Positions 1-12,886 are shown, numbered from the stretch's first letter. The stretch: 64,000 nucleotides of DNA from Carettochelys insculpta (GCF_033958435.1 NC_134138.1:7142001-7206000), one strand, 5' to 3'. Notes: generated by a model not told the origin, from the letters alone. Translations and numbers: made by a program.

Positions 1-2373
1 GAGGCTGGCTTAGAAGCTGTGGACCTTTTTGCACTTTCAAACACCAATGCAAAATCATCTGTCAGCCTGAGTGCTTCAGAAAGGAACAGGGGAACATATT
101 CTGGGGCATTGTATTTCCCTGCTTGTGAGGCATAATTCTCCAATTATTTTGGCAAAACTTGCCCTCAAAGTATGCCATTTTAGGTTTAAGAGAAGAAAAG
201 TCTTGATTCTTCACTATGCCTAGGCAGAGTTAATTGATGTAACAGCCAGTTGTACTGTGGCTTTGATAACTATTGTGTCCGCTGCAGTTTTCTCCAGCCA
301 GATTATTATAGATAGTATCTACATTAGCAGCCATCTTATGCAGGTGTGTGGGTGGGGTGCAGAGTCCTTTCTCCTTGTTTTTTTGGTTACTTGGAGAGTG
401 CTCATTAGACAGAACTTTGCCTACTGATATTCTAGAGATTTGGGGTAACTGTGCATTTATTGCTCCACCATCCCGCACAACATCTGCTGGAGTCTGCAAA
501 CGGGTGTATTTAAGAATAATAGGACAACGTTATGTTGCAGAAAATGTTCCTGCCCTTGAGATTTTTTAACTGGAATCATATTTCCCCGAGGAAGTGTGAG
601 AAGCCTCATTGCTTAGGTAATTGACAAGTAGACTGAGAACAAGAAAGCCTATTCCTATAATTTATACTGTAGTAGCATCTAGGTCCCTCAGATGTAGATT
701 AGGGCCTCAACCAAAGACCAGGGCTCCATTGTGTTATGTGCTTGCTGTATGGAACTTGTGCAGTGTGTGTAATTTTTAAATGTGTAGTAGGATGCTGATA
801 GCCATGTTCCCCCCCACCCCCTGGGTTGGTGGATAGTGGTGGTTGCTCCATTACAAATGTGCCTTTGATTTAATAACAAGCAGGAGTGCGAACTCTTTTC
901 CTGAGACTACAGAAGAACTCCTGTAGCACTGTCAATAAAAAGATTACCTGACAGCCTAGAAAGGAGAATGAGAATTTATAAAGTATTACCACCAGTGTCT
1001 AGTATTGCTTGTCAAACTTGGAGCAAAATAGAGAGATTTCTCACTCCTCTCCCCTTCCCTGCACTGACTTCATCCTGAGAAGGGTACAAGGGAAGCATTC
1101 TACTTTCCTGTCACTCATGGTTTAGAAAATTAGGTGTTTATTGGAGGCAGAACCAGCATGGTGTTTCAGTTGCAGCACAAGAACTGCTCTCTTCAAAGCA
1201 TGCTGTCAAGAAAGGTGGAAAAGAGCCACTTGATTAGACTGTGTGGATTTAAATCTTCACACAAAATGTTCTCAATTGTATTGCAAAGATTGCGTTATTG
1301 ACTTCTCAGGTAAAACAATATTCACTACCTGTTGGAAATAGAAACTTTCCTTCATTCTGCTAGCTCACGCTTCTATTGTTATCACGCTCAGGCAGGCTGG
1401 GATGCTAATTGGTCACCAGCAGACTTCTTGGCTTGATCTTGCCCTTTTACTGCATCTGAGACTTTCCATTGTTTCTTAGAAACCACCAAGTAGGTAGTTT
1501 GACCAGATGCTTGTCCTCTTTGTAGTGTGTGCTAGTGTGCTGTAGCTTGAAGAGGCAATAGTCAAAGGTAAGTGTGTCAGGATTCTTGGTGTGTGTGTGT
1601 TTATAAGGGATACCTCAGCTGAGCAGTCAGGGTAGTCAGTGAAGATTGCCTTCTTGTATGACTGCGGTTGTGTGGGCTTATTTTCAACACAGCACAGTTA
1701 CAGTATTATAAGGCCCATAAAGCAAATTTTGCAAACAGAATTTGACAACTCTGAGGCTCAATAAGTGTTCTTATGATTTATTCTTTTTCCAAAAGAAAAT
1801 GTGTTTCCATTCAAACCTTGCCCTGTATGCAGTGTTTCCAATTTAACACCATAGCATTATACCAGACTTTGTCTATGCTAGAAAGTTTCTTTGTAATTGT
1901 CCAGTGGAGGTTGTAGCATGGACAAACTCAGATGTTTGTCTCTGTGCCCTCAGTGGGGAACTGCAATGGTTGTGGAATTGAGGCTCCTTATTTTTTAAGT
2001 CAGAAAGGCCCTCCTGAGTGAGGAACCGGGGGTGAAACTGACTGGTCCATTTATACTGTCCAAACAATGAAATACAAAAAGTGACTTGCATGGATCCTGT
2101 TAAATTAGATAGAAACAATTTTCACTTTTGATAAGCTGAAGTAGTCATTATTTGGTATAGGTAAGTATAACCTGATGATGTCCATGATTTCATGCAGTGG
2201 AAGAGAAGTAAATACTTCTACTGTATAGTTCCGGTGAAACACCCAATATTGCAGCATGTAACACTGCAGTGAAACCAGAGCTCAGAATTTAATCCATTTA
2301 AATCAATCTGGGAATATCTCCTCCAGTCTGGAGGAAGTAAAAATTGTCAAGCTAAATGAACTGCTTATGGAAG
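1..2373. other. Unassigned, probably ZC3H3 intron
   Basis: No open frame here resembles a known protein; the short ORFs on both strands have no domain, and no splice-flanked coding block was recognised. Base use is ordinary AT-leaning vertebrate non-coding sequence. I see no clear repeat. Confidence 0.5.
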
Positions 2374-2455
2374 AGAGAGACAAGGTGAGAGAGGTGATAT
2401 CTTTTTATTGGACCAGCTTTTGTCGGTGAGCGAGTTATGCTTTCATGCTTATAGA
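2374..2455. repeat. Penelope-like tail fragment (second subfamily)
   Basis: The stretch reads as a short repeat common in reptile genomes, with an 'attggaccagcttttgt' core followed by a decayed 'gctttc' motif. It resembles in layout the tails of the Penelope-like elements elsewhere in the window. Only one arm is present and no target duplication was found. Assignment rests on pattern memory. Confidence 0.4.
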
Positions 2456-5400
2456 ATTATTTAGCTCCATGTAAACTCATTTCCTCTAAGGAACAGCAGT
2501 TGTTCCAATAAGATAGATTACACCTCACCCACCTCAAGTTGCTGATATCCTGGGACCAACAGGGCTACAGCGGTGCTGTATAAGACTATGGGAGAGAGAT
2601 GCAGAAATCTGAGGTGTCTGTACTGACACCTGGCTGTGGCACATGTGAGCTGTACTGAGCACCAAGTGGTGAGGTGCTACATTAAATTCTGCAGTTTTGT
2701 TCTTTTGTGGCGCTGAATTCTTTTCTAGCTGGAGACTTTGAAACAGCAGCATGTGTGCAGGGTTTGTGTGAATCATTTTTCTCTGGTTGAGTCAAAGTTT
2801 TGTGGTGGCTCCCCTCTTCCCCCCGAATACATTGGCTTGTAGACACAGCTTTGGGATCAGACCTTGCCTGGATGCTCAAGGTGTCGCCCTGCTGAGGCGA
2901 AGTGCCAAGATGACTCTGCCCACCAGTGCATTGATGGAATGCTGTTGGGAGGACTTGAACACCAAGGTCAGCCATCCCAACCGTGAAGTTTAGCACACTG
3001 GACAATGTACCCCAAAGACAGACACACAGCACAGACAGGTTTCTTCCTTGGTTCACCAAGATGCTTTATTAGTGTTTCAAAGTCATTACTGAGGGGTACA
3101 AACTCTTCATGGCCTCTACCTGATTGTCCTTTGGGTTCTCTGTGAGTCAGCACCTTCTTAGCTGTATTCATTGCTCTTCCTGGAACCAGCTGAATGGTTT
3201 CGATCTCTGTCTTCCCAGTATGTTCAGGAGTTGTAAGAAACAACCAGGTCTTTCCTCCATCACCAGAGTAGGTCAGGTGGAGCCTTGAGTGGCTCACTTC
3301 TCCACTCCCTTTCAGAGCTAGCTCCCTCTGTTCCACAAGCTCAGACCTTTTATTTTCAGGTAAAAGGTTACACTTATTTTGGAATCTGTTTTCTGGCCAA
3401 CTCCCTTGAAACTGGGAACCTCCATTCTCATGCAGCATTCTTCTTCCACAGCTTTGCTGTCAGGGCCATATGAACATGTGCACTGGGAAAACAAGAAGTT
3501 TATTTACCAAGCAACTGTCTGGTTCTCTCAAGAGGTCTTTTCCTTGTTTCCAAGGGGCAGCTTGTCCTGTCATATAACTCCCCATATGCTGCTAGATATA
3601 TGCAGTATGTTGCTGAGCTCTGCAAAGATTGAGTCCTTGCCCCCATTGTGTCAGAAGCTATTAAGGGGTTGGTTGGGCCTAATGGTTAGAGTCATGGTAG
3701 GTTGGAGCCAAGGATCAGAATCGGAATCAGGAGTCCAATGCAGAGTACCGGTGAGGTCAGTGTGAGCAGGGCTGGAGCAGGCAAAGGCTTGGGGAATCTG
3801 TTACTATCAGACAGGAGGGAGTTCTGATCCCTGCAGTAACACTGAGTCACTGTTCCGTGTGTGAAGCTTATTTATATACCTTTGGTGAGGATCACCAGAT
3901 CCATTCCTGGCTTGTGGTTTGGTTGGAGCTTGGCACAGAAGTGACTGATCCCCTTACCTTTACTGTAGGATAGCAAAGTTATTTGATCTTGGTCTGTGCT
4001 TTCAGTAGAGGGGATATAAACTCCAAGCTATTTGAACAGTCTGCTTCACGCTCAGAAATGTTCAGCTTTCCATGCTGAAATTTCTTCCTTACCTCCCCTT
4101 TGATTATTTCAAAATAGGCCCCCTGTCCTCAGTTTAGATTTCCTTTCTGTGATTGAGAATTCAGTGTGTCCACTGCAGACCTAAATGGAGAGTACGTTTT
4201 GGACTGGATATTTTCATGCTAGCTGAAGGGTTTGTTTCTTTGCACTGCCAAACCAAAATTTAGTTCTCAGCAAGTCCAATGGAACGACTTTGAAATGACT
4301 CTAGAGCCCACGTTAAATGGAAGCGGACAAGATCATCAAGCACTTGAAATGAAATTAATCCTTCCAACCCCTGGCAGTAGCTGGATCCTAAATGTTGCCC
4401 TGAATTTTTTAGGTGGGAAAGCAGAGTGTACAAAGTGGACTTTTAAGCAGGGCAAAGATTGAATAGATCTTCAGCAGTGTTTGCTCTAGCAATGCCTTTT
4501 GGCTCAGGCAGTTCTCATTGTGGGGTGATCTCTTTGTCTGAATGGTTGTTGATCTCAACTGAGGACAACGGACTTTGGGTTGAAAGTCTGAAGACGTGTT
4601 CAAAATTAAAACTTCTCAAGATCTCCTTCTCTCGCACCTAATACTGCATTCTGCCCTCTTCCGTTCATTTCCTTTGAAGCATCTGGTATAGCCGTGTAGA
4701 AACACAGGCTACTGCAGTAGATGGATCATTGACTACACTGGGTAAATCAAGACCATTCATATGTTCACTTTAGCCTTGCTTATGCTCTGCTTTTCTGACC
4801 TATCTTCTCCAGGGCAACTCCCTGGATGGAAGCAGTGATGAGCACTGAGGTAGTGGTTCAAGCCGCTACTGTCTTGTTGGCCACCAAGTCTTATAATACT
4901 CTGAGTGGGTTTAGAGAACACAGAGGTAAAAACGTGTGCACCCTTGTGCACTAATGCTACCACGAATGGGGGCGCACCAGTGGGCGGGTTTCCAAAAGGC
5001 TGCTAGTACAGCCACTGTGGTGACAGGTGTACGTGACTGTTACAGCATGGCCAATTGAGATGCTGAGACAGTGGCTTTAGTTTTTGCTACATATTCTGTA
5101 AGGTAGGATTTAAACCACTTGGAAGTAAGAACCCTGGACTTGCTCTGAGGCTACGCTAGCCAGTGCACAATGTGGGTTCAATTCCTGTATTCCCTCCACC
5201 AACCCCTACCCCCGACACCTTTTTGTTTTCTCTTTCTTTGTGCACCATATGCACACCTGAAGCAGCACATTCTCTTCCTAACATTACAGCATACTCCAGG
5301 CAGGTATTTAATTTCTACTTCATTCACAGTGGAGCAGCCAAGGCATTCAGTTCTTCCTCTCCTTGATGGTAGCGTTTGGCTCAGAGTTCACTCAGTGGAG

Positions 5401-5689
5401 CATCCATTCCTGAGTCCACCTGGAGAAAGTGGAAGGCGCACATAGCTGATGAGAGTACCCTGAACCAGCAACTTCTGTGCAACATAGAACCCTGCAAATA
5501 GACTTTGTCCTTTTTTTACAGGCCAAGAATATTTTGTCCTGAAATCTTCCCAGAGGGCTGCCACTTCATGATTTCCTTGTGATGACTGTATAAGTTAGCG
5601 CCACGTTGCCTGCAAATCCAGAGCTCCCTAGTATCCACATCTATCTGTCTAGGGAGCTCAATGTGAGGCTAACTGTTTATAAACTCATT
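2456..5689. other. Unassigned intronic sequence
   Basis: No recognised gene. The longest ORF (156 codons, minus strand, 2968-3438) has no domain I recognise, low-complexity composition and no splice-supported context. The stretch near 3660-3780 has the look of a degraded SINE or LTR but cannot be named. Confidence 0.4.
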
Positions 5690-5790
5690 GGAGATTAGGG
5701 CTGGAAGAGAACTCAGGAGGTCATATAGTCCAGCTGCCTGCCTAAAGCAGGACCCAGCTAAATGTTGGACACTCGTTAAGGTAATTATGC
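5690..5790 (-). repeat. CR1 LINE 3' end fragment
   Basis: The text 'ggctggaagagaactcagg' followed by 'aggtcatatagtccag' is the 3' UTR end of chicken-repeat-1 type LINEs read on the minus strand. A better preserved homologue lies at 53571-53640 in the same window. It is 5'-truncated to about 100 bp. Confidence 0.75.
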
Positions 5791-6780
5791 CATTGTCTTG
5801 ATGCTATGGAGTTAATTGAAAGAGTTGGGGTGGCAAGGGGAGAAATCAGCTGTTTCTCGTTTTGTCCTTTGGATTCACAAGTTTGAAAGTCTTTGAAAGC
5901 AGCTTGGGCGCAGCAGTCTGGGATGGAAAAGTGTCCATGAGTGAAGCTGTATACTTTTTCATCTTCCTTTCTATCCATTTTAGGCATTGTAGAGCAATGG
6001 ATAAAAGGGGGAAAGGAAAAAAAAAACCCCACAAAAAGCCACCCACAATAATCTATAGCAACTGTCACCCAGCAAACTACTCCCATTTCATACAGCTAGG
6101 TTAGGTGTCAGCATGCGATCGATGGCTCTTGTACAATAATTATAAAAACTAGCAGGTTGTGTTGCTTGAGTGAGTTTAAGAAGAGTAGGGTCTCAATCTT
6201 TCCTCTAATAGGGCTTTGACAGTGCGCAGTGCAGAGGCTTCGTCTTAGTCTGACAGTGTTGTCATTAAACACCAGGTAGTGTGGAACAACAGAGAACAAA
6301 GATTCTCAGCACAAGGGAACATGCGGTTTTGACAGGAGTTATTTGTCATCACGGAGCTGCCCAAACTCTTCAGTCTGCAATACGGATGGCTGCTTAAAGT
6401 GACTTATTGCCCCTGTCTGTGGCTGCAGTTGTGATTTGATAATCGGTAAATGTTTGTCAAAGATGAATTCCCTACCTGATTCAGTGCTATGCTGGAAAAG
6501 CAAATGAAAAGCACTGTGCAGGAAAACAGATTGGGTGGATTAGGGTGCAGGCAAATGACGACCAAAAACAGGTTTCCCAGCCAAGTTGACCAACTTTCTT
6601 TGGGATATAAAGCTATCAAACTGCAGGATTTCTGCTTCTTGTTCACAATGGGATTGGGCCGTACTCCACACATATAATGTCTTGCAAATCAGTGTGATTT
6701 CTTGTGTTGGGAGAACTGTACTTCTCCAAAAGATGCCTTCTGATTTGCTTCGAAGTTCTCTGGTGTTATATGTTACAGTG

Positions 6781-8310
6781 AAGAACATAAGAATGGCCGT
6801 ACTGGGTCAGACCAAAGGTCCACCTAGCCCAGTACCCTATCTTCCCGCAGTGGCCAATGTGAGATGCCCCAAAGGGAGTGGACAGAACAGGTAATCATCA
6901 AGTGATCCTTTCTCTGACATCCATTTCCAGCCTCTGACAGGCTAGGGATCCCACTCCTACCCATCCTGGCTAATAAGTACTGATGAACCCAGCCTCCCTG
7001 AATTTATCTAGTTCATTTTTGAACCCTGATGAACTCCTGCTCTTCACAACATCCTCTGGCAGGGAGTTAAACATATTGAATGTGTGCTGTGTGAAGAAAA
7101 ACTTCCTTTTGTTTGTTTTAAACCTGTTATCTATTAGGGACCTCTAGTTCTTATGGGAACAAGTAAATAACTTTTCCTTATTCATGTTCTCCGTACCTGT
7201 CATGATTTTATAGACCTCTATCATGTCCCCATTTAGTCCCAGTCTTTTAAACTGTCTTCATCTGGTACCTGTTCCAAACCTCTTATCATTTTTGTTGCCC
7301 TTTCCTGAACCTTTTCTCATGCTGATATATATCTTTGGAGATGAGGAGCCCACATCTATATGAAGTACTCATGATGTGGGCATACTATGGATTTATACAG
7401 AGGAAATAAAATATTCTTTATCTTTTTTAAATGATTCCTAATGTTTGCTCTTCTTTGACTGCTGATGTGCATTGAGTGGATGTTTTCAGAAACCTATCCA
7501 CAATGACTCCAAGATTTCTGTCTTGAGTAAAAGACAAGCAAATTTATTGATTAGGTAATGAGCTTTCATAGGTAAAACCCACTTCAGATTTTCAGATTAT
7601 TTTCTACTCCAATCGGCAAATCTGAAGAAGTGGGTTTTACCCATGAAAGCTCATTACCTAATAAATAAATTTGTCAGTCTTTAAGGTGCTACAGCACTGT
7701 TTGTTTTTTTGTAAAGCTACAGACTAACCCAGCTAGCTGTCTGAGTCTCTCTTGAGTGGTTATAGCTAAATTAATCCTCATCGTTTTGTATGTATAGTTG
7801 GGATCATTTTTTCAAATGTGCAATGCTTTGCACTTATGAGCATTAAAATTCATTGCCATCTCATTGCCCAATCCCCTAGTTTTGTGAGATCCCTTTGAAG
7901 ATCTTCAGACTTTGTTTTTAACTGTATTGAGAAGTTTTAACTCTATTGAGAAGTTTAGTATCAGCAAATTTTGCCACCTGTTTATTCCTCTCTCAAGATC
8001 ATTTCTAAGTATGTTGAAAAGGATTGGTTCCAGCATGGACCCTTGTGGGGCACCACTAGTTCTTTACAGAAACCATGTTGTCTTCTTCCCAAAAATTATG
8101 TTCATTTATTTATCTGACAATTATATTCTTTACTGTAATTTCAACTAATTTGCCCGATACTGATGTTAGAATTACCAATCTGCAATTGGCAGGATCACTT
8201 CTAGAGCCCTTTTAAAATATTGGCGTCACGTTAGCTATCTTCCAATTGTCAGGTACAGGAGATGATTTGAAGGACAGGTTACAAACCACAGTTAATAGTT
8301 CCATTCTAAC
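6781..8310 (-). mobile_element. CR1 LINE, old, 3' part of ORF2 (interrupted)
   Basis: The minus strand carries the 3' half of a CR1 LINE. Its 3' end starts at 'gaacataagaatggccgt' and the match runs through the C-terminal and reverse-transcriptase parts to about 8310. Landmarks seen on the + strand are 'gggtcagaccaaaggtcc', 'cctctatcatgtcccc' and 'tgcccgatactgatgtta', all reverse complements of CR1 ORF2. The reading frame is destroyed by indels, and around 8070 part of the RT region appears deleted. A Penelope hairpin sits inside it at 7529-7749. It is an old relic and cannot be active. Confidence 0.85.
7529..7749. mobile_element. Penelope-derived hairpin element in CR1, with TSD
   Basis: A left arm (roughly 7533-7592) containing 'gagctttcataggtaaaac' is repeated in reverse complement at about 7621-7682. 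The whole is flanked by the direct repeat 'tcttgagt' at 7521-7528 and 7750-7757, which was CR1 sequence before insertion. The arm motif is the same as that lying 3' of the GIY-YIG remnant at 12941-13530, so I class it as a Penelope-like derivative. It has no coding capacity. Confidence 0.75.
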
Positions 8311-9880
8311 CTATGTTTGATCTTGAAGTACCAGAGGCCACTTAACAGCTAGATGGATGCATTCTCTCATGCTTTAAATGCAGTACAGTATTGACCCTCC
8401 CAGTATTTTGGTGCCCTCCCATTCTTCCAGTATGTACAGTAAATATTTAAAAAATTCTTTGGCAAGGAGTAGAGTCCTGAATTGTTTGTTTGCATTGTGC
8501 TAGTCAAAGTTTGGACTCTAGGTACCTTTTAGACATTTTTCTCTGCAAAGTGTTTTTACATGTGTACCCTTCCAGCAAAATTGGATCCATTTTTTTTTAC
8601 TCTCCCTAGATACTTTCATAGCTGTCCACAGCCTTAATCTTTTCTTTAGAAACTTGGATGGGGAGAATGAAAACAACTTTGCAAACCTGCCCTCTTGCAA
8701 TGTGGCTGGAACAGTTGCTTCAAAGTTTTGTTCTATTCGTAGGAGTCTATATAAGATTTTCTGCTGATGCAGGATTCTGTGCAAGGTCTTTTAAATGGCT
8801 AGCTAGGAAAGTTAAAGGCTGGGAAAGATAGTCTGGCCTTCAATTTGATATGCAGTTTTGGGTGTGGGGAATCCCTGATGGATTCAAATTTCTGATCATT
8901 TTATATATCAAAAGGAAAACAGAATTCATTTTGCATCCAACAAATAGGGCTTTCACAGTCATTTGTTTCCAAAATGGAGAGGGCAGGGAGGCAGCGAGAC
9001 TTTCCCCTGTGCTCCCGCCCATGGCCAGTCTCTAAGGCAAGCTCCATGAACCTGTTTGATTATATAGCCAGCGTTTTTCTAGTGTTTGAAATGGGGAAAA
9101 CGATCAAGAGCAGGAAAAGTGGAGTGATTTATTAGACTCATAAAAATTCATACTTTGTTATTCCAGTCATCTTGCATCTGACGCTTGTTAGAACGAGAAC
9201 CCTGGCAGCTCTTGCCGAGTGAGTGGGGGATGGGGGGCATTTATCAAGCTTCGTTCTGCCTCGGCTGCCAGCGCTGTTCTCATTTAGAGAAATGGACTGG
9301 GTTCGTGGAAACACATTAATAATCATTCACTGAAGGAAGGGGAACCCCTCCGACCCCCCGCTTGTTATTATAATAAGGGTTGTGTTTGAACAAGGCCCAA
9401 TGCTCCAGAGCCCCATTCACTCTCTTTAATGGGGCCTTTATTAGAGATGTGGTATTTGGCATGTTAACTGTGACCACCTTTTAGTAATCATAACAGAGGA
9501 GGGGAAAACCACAATCTCTCCTTATCCAGCCATGAGACAGCAGCTTATAGGATCCTTCCTGTTGCGTTGGTCCAGTGCCTCCAGGAGACTTGGGGTCTGT
9601 ATCCCTTTTCTGGCAGGAGCTTGACCTTTATGGTAGTACCTCCAGCTGCATCCCACCAATGTTAACTAATAAACGAGACTGGCTTTCTCAATGACATGTT
9701 TTTCATATACGGGATGAGGCTGCCCTTGTCTCCTGCATGCTGGGCCCCTGACCAGAGGAGGCTGGAGTACATGGTGAGGAGGCCATATGATCGTGCATTC
9801 TGTGGGGGGGGCAATCTGCAGTTCCAGCAGGGACCACTTTAAAAAGTAAAAGCTGCATGGCACAAATTCATTCCCTCTCT
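8311..9880. other. Unassigned intronic sequence, possible conserved non-coding stretch
   Basis: No gene or clear repeat. The stretch 9300-9500 is repeat-free, with dense homeodomain-like TAAT/ATTA words (for example 'cattaataatcattc' and 'cctttattag'), the look of a conserved non-coding element. This is suggestive only. Confidence 0.3.
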
Positions 9881-9897
9881 CCCCCCCCCCCCCCCCC
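9881..9897. repeat. Poly-C tract (17 C)
   Basis: An uninterrupted run of 17 cytosines directly after a CT-rich stretch. Likely polymorphic in length and prone to sequencing error. Confidence 0.95.
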
Positions 9898-10189
9898 GCC
9901 CTCCAGGAGTGAGATCCTGGATCTCCTGATGGCTCCATGCTGGGGTTCTTTTGCAGCCCTAATAACTCATAGTTAGATGTGATTGTGCTTGAGGTTATGC
10001 TCCTTCTGCTAGTCATGCTGTACAGAGAGAAAATGAATTCAAATTCATGGGCTTCCTGTTACCTATTTCCTGCACACCTGGAGAGCAGTGGAGGAGAAAG
10101 TGGCCAGAATGTGGACACGTTTGGGGCATTGTGGGATACCTCTGAAGGTCAATAGACTCTATTTAAAATAACGCTGTTTCCCCACTAGC

Positions 10190-10372
10190 ATTAATGCAAC
10201 CTGTTAAATTTGAACTTGGTGGTATGCTGCCTGAGAAGGGCGGGGCAAGAAAACTGACTTTAGCACACCTTAAAATTGACCTAATGGTATTTCCAGTGAC
10301 GACAGTCACATTATGAGATTGAGCTAAGTGTCTTTAAATGGACTTTGTGTTCTAGTGTAGACAAAGCCTGAG
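10190..10372. repeat. Harbinger-like MITE, right end preserved
   Basis: The right end 'ctagtgtagacaaagcctg' is the reverse complement of the 'ggctttgtctacactag' terminus shared by the copies at 11554, 21656, 41543 and 63200. The left boundary is approximate. No coding sequence. Confidence 0.55.
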
Positions 10373-10379
10373 TTTGTAT

Positions 10380-10475
10380 GCACACAATTTTTAAATGAGG
10401 TGCAACTTGGGTGTACACAAGCCAAATCAGACTTTGAAAAGGGTACAGTAGCCTGGAAAGGTTGAGCTGCTGTTT
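10380..10475 (+). repeat. hAT MITE fragment, 3' portion
   Basis: The stretch 'aatgaggtgcaacttgggtg' to 'ctggaaaggttgagctgctg' matches the last ~90 bp of the fuller hAT-type MITE at 45809-46205. The 5' part is missing. Confidence 0.6.
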
Positions 10476-10549
10476 TAGGGTAAATTTTTGCTGAAGTTAA
10501 CAGTAGATTGTTGGGATTATCATGAATCTTGCTAGGACAGGTAACAGTA

Positions 10550-11192
10550 CAGTAAACCCCTGATACGCATGATTTCAATTTGAGCTTAACTCATGTTAAC
10601 ACAAGTTAAGCACAAGTCAAAATTGTGGGGTTCCTGGGGCTGGGGAGCGCAGCTGCTTTGCCGTCTCCCTGCTCCAGTCCCCGTGTCCCCCAGCTTCTCC
10701 CAGCTGGGGGACAGACGGCTTTGGTGGCATGGCTTCTCCCCGGCTTCCCCCAGCTGGGGGAAGACAGGCAGGCAGCTGTGGCACTGCAGCTTCTCCCTGG
10801 TTTCCCCCAGCTAGGGTTAGCTGGAGAGAAGCCGCACCTGGCTCCCAGAGTGGCAGGGAGCTGGGAACCAGGTGGCAGCCTGGCTTCCAGATCCCCTGGG
10901 CTTGCGAGAGCCTGGAGCCAGGCTGCTGCCTGGTTCCCGGCTCCCTGCCACTTTGGGAGCCAGGAAACTGACCATCTCTGGTGCATTGGTCAGTTTCCTG
11001 GCTCCTGCAAGCCCAGGGGAGCTGGGAGACAGGCTGCCACCTGGTCCACAGGTCCCCTCCACTTGCTGGGGCCAGGAAACTGACCAAGGCTGGTGACCTT
11101 GTCAGCTTCCTGGCTGTCCTGAGTTGTGCGGGAAATTTAACTTACATGGGGGTTGCAGGAACACAAACCCTGCACAAAATGAGGGTCTACTG
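10550..11192. mobile_element. Pogo/Tigger-like MITE with GC-rich core
   Basis: The left end reads TA-CAGTAAACCCC (TA at 10548-10549). The right end is the reverse complement of CAGTAGACCCTC and is followed by TA (11193-11194). A CAGT-initial inverted terminus with TA duplication is typical of pogo/Tigger DNA transposons. The core is GC-rich and built from repeated 'ccaggaaactgacca' units that form hairpins. Long ORFs in several frames are a by-product of this GC richness; none resembles a transposase. Probably non-autonomous. Confidence 0.65.
10960..11001. repeat. Perfect 15-bp hairpin inside the MITE
   Basis: The arm 'ccaggaaactgacca' at 10960-10974 is followed after 12 bases by its exact reverse complement at 10987-11001. 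The same arm recurs directly at 11072-11086. Confidence 0.9.
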
Positions 11193-11553
11193 TAGTAGTG
11201 AGGATGTGGCTGTTTCACCTTCAGCATGAGCTACAGCCCCAGTCTGTATCAGGGTTCCTTGTGGTACTGTGCTGCATCTGCATTCCTATTGTTACCTAGA
11301 TTAAATCTATTGCAGGCCCCCTCCCAGTTAGCTACAGTCATCCTGTCACTTTACAATGATGGCACACCCTTTGTTTCTGTTGCATTTTTGATTCAACTGG
11401 ATTTTAGATATTGGAACTAAAGTTTTAGTCTACAAAATGCTTAAAAAACTAATTTGTGTGTGAGTTGGTAATCTGACTTTCCTGACCACTTCATGGAGAT
11501 TAACTTTTGTATACTGATGCTGTCCTGTTTGTGTTGAGTTAAATCACATGCTG

Positions 11554-11749
11554 AGGCTTGGTCTAGACTAGACAGGTAAGTTTGATTTGGATAAACGACA
11601 TCTACTTTATCTGCAAGCGACTGACCTGTCCCTCTTCACAGAGGGAGGTCAACGTGAGAAACTCTCGTGTCAACCTCCCTTGCAATATTCAGGAGTACAG
11701 GGATTGACTGACTGACCAGGTTGATCTTCCATGTAGTCTAGACGTACCC
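11554..11749. repeat. Harbinger-like MITE
   Basis: Both ends carry an inverted terminus of the form GGCTTGGTCTAGACTA, and TGA stands outside each end. The interior holds a self-complementary stretch around 'gggaggtcaacgtgagaaac'. A TWA 3-bp duplication is typical of PIF/Harbinger elements. No coding sequence. Confidence 0.6.
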
Positions 11750-11754
11750 TGAGG

Positions 11755-12885
11755 GAGAAGCCCAGGCCTGCATGGGAGGTGATCTATTTGGCACCTCTAT
11801 GCTGTGTGGAATTGTTCTCTGTTAGTGCCCACCTGGGTGCTTTCCCAACAAAAGCTAAGTATGGCAGGAAGTAGCATAGATGATTCAGAAGATGAAACTC
11901 CTTCCTCTGAGTGCTTGTTGATCAGGTGGTTGGCATGGTGTTAGAGGATGTTCTGCTGGTGGAAGGCTTTTTTTAAATGAGAAAAACAGTCAGAGTTCCT
12001 GCTCACTTGCAGTCATGAAAGATTCCATGGCTCTTTTGGGGGAGAGTAGGAGCCCTGATACAGTTGGAATTCAGGTGATCCCATTCTCTCCCCTATGGTT
12101 TAATTGGATAAATTTTTTTGCTACTTGACCTAAACAGCTGGGTAGTGCTGTTGTGTGTTTTTTTGCATTCAAGTGTCTTTCTTTGTGGATCAGTTTTAAA
12201 GCACTATGGGTTTCTTCTACACGAAACTTAAACCATTGTTGCAAAATAAGTGCATTTCTGAAAACAGTTTCCTGTTAATGGCTTTTCAGAGGCTAACCTA
12301 GCCATACTGCTGTTGAGATTTGGGTGTACATCTAGATGTTTGATAGAATATTTCTGAAATAACTGCAACTGTGACTAGAGAAGTTAACTCATCTAGGCTG
12401 CATGACCCAGAAGAGTAGTGGGAATGAATGAACAGAAGTGGTGTGAGACTGTAAGCAAAGACACATCCACAGTGGATGGAGGCTTAGCGTGCAGTGTGTA
12501 ATGTATAAGGTGCTGCCGATTGGTGTGTAATGGGCCACCAGTCATCAGTAAAGATCTGTGTGAATTAAATCAGTGTTAGCCCTTTGAGGACCAAAAGACA
12601 TACATCAAGTATCTTCAGAAGTATGTGCAAGATTTACATGCCTAATTTAGCATGATGAAAAAGTACTGCAACAGTCCAGTCCAGTGACATGTTGCTCAGA
12701 CAACTAGAGGAATATTGATTAGTATGCTATGGCAGCAGATCTTCAATTTTTTCATTCTGCAGTCTGCTTTGTGAGCCATGGCCTTGGCTGGAATATATTG
12801 GTGCATCTCCACTCCAGTCATGAAATGACACTGACTTACACCAGCTGAGGATTTGGAACTATGAGTCACAGTTTGTCAGAAGAGA
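11755..12885. other. Unassigned intronic sequence
   Basis: No gene, splice-bounded coding block or clear repeat recognised. Confidence 0.45.
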
Positions 12886-12886
12886 C

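Noticed and set aside
2968..3438. 156-codon minus-strand ORF
   Set aside because: No recognisable family, no splice context and unremarkable composition; kept as unassigned.
10606..11087. Overlapping 126-156 codon ORFs on both strands
   Set aside because: They lie in the GC-rich, self-complementary core of a MITE. Open frames in several phases at once are a composition effect; no domain is visible.
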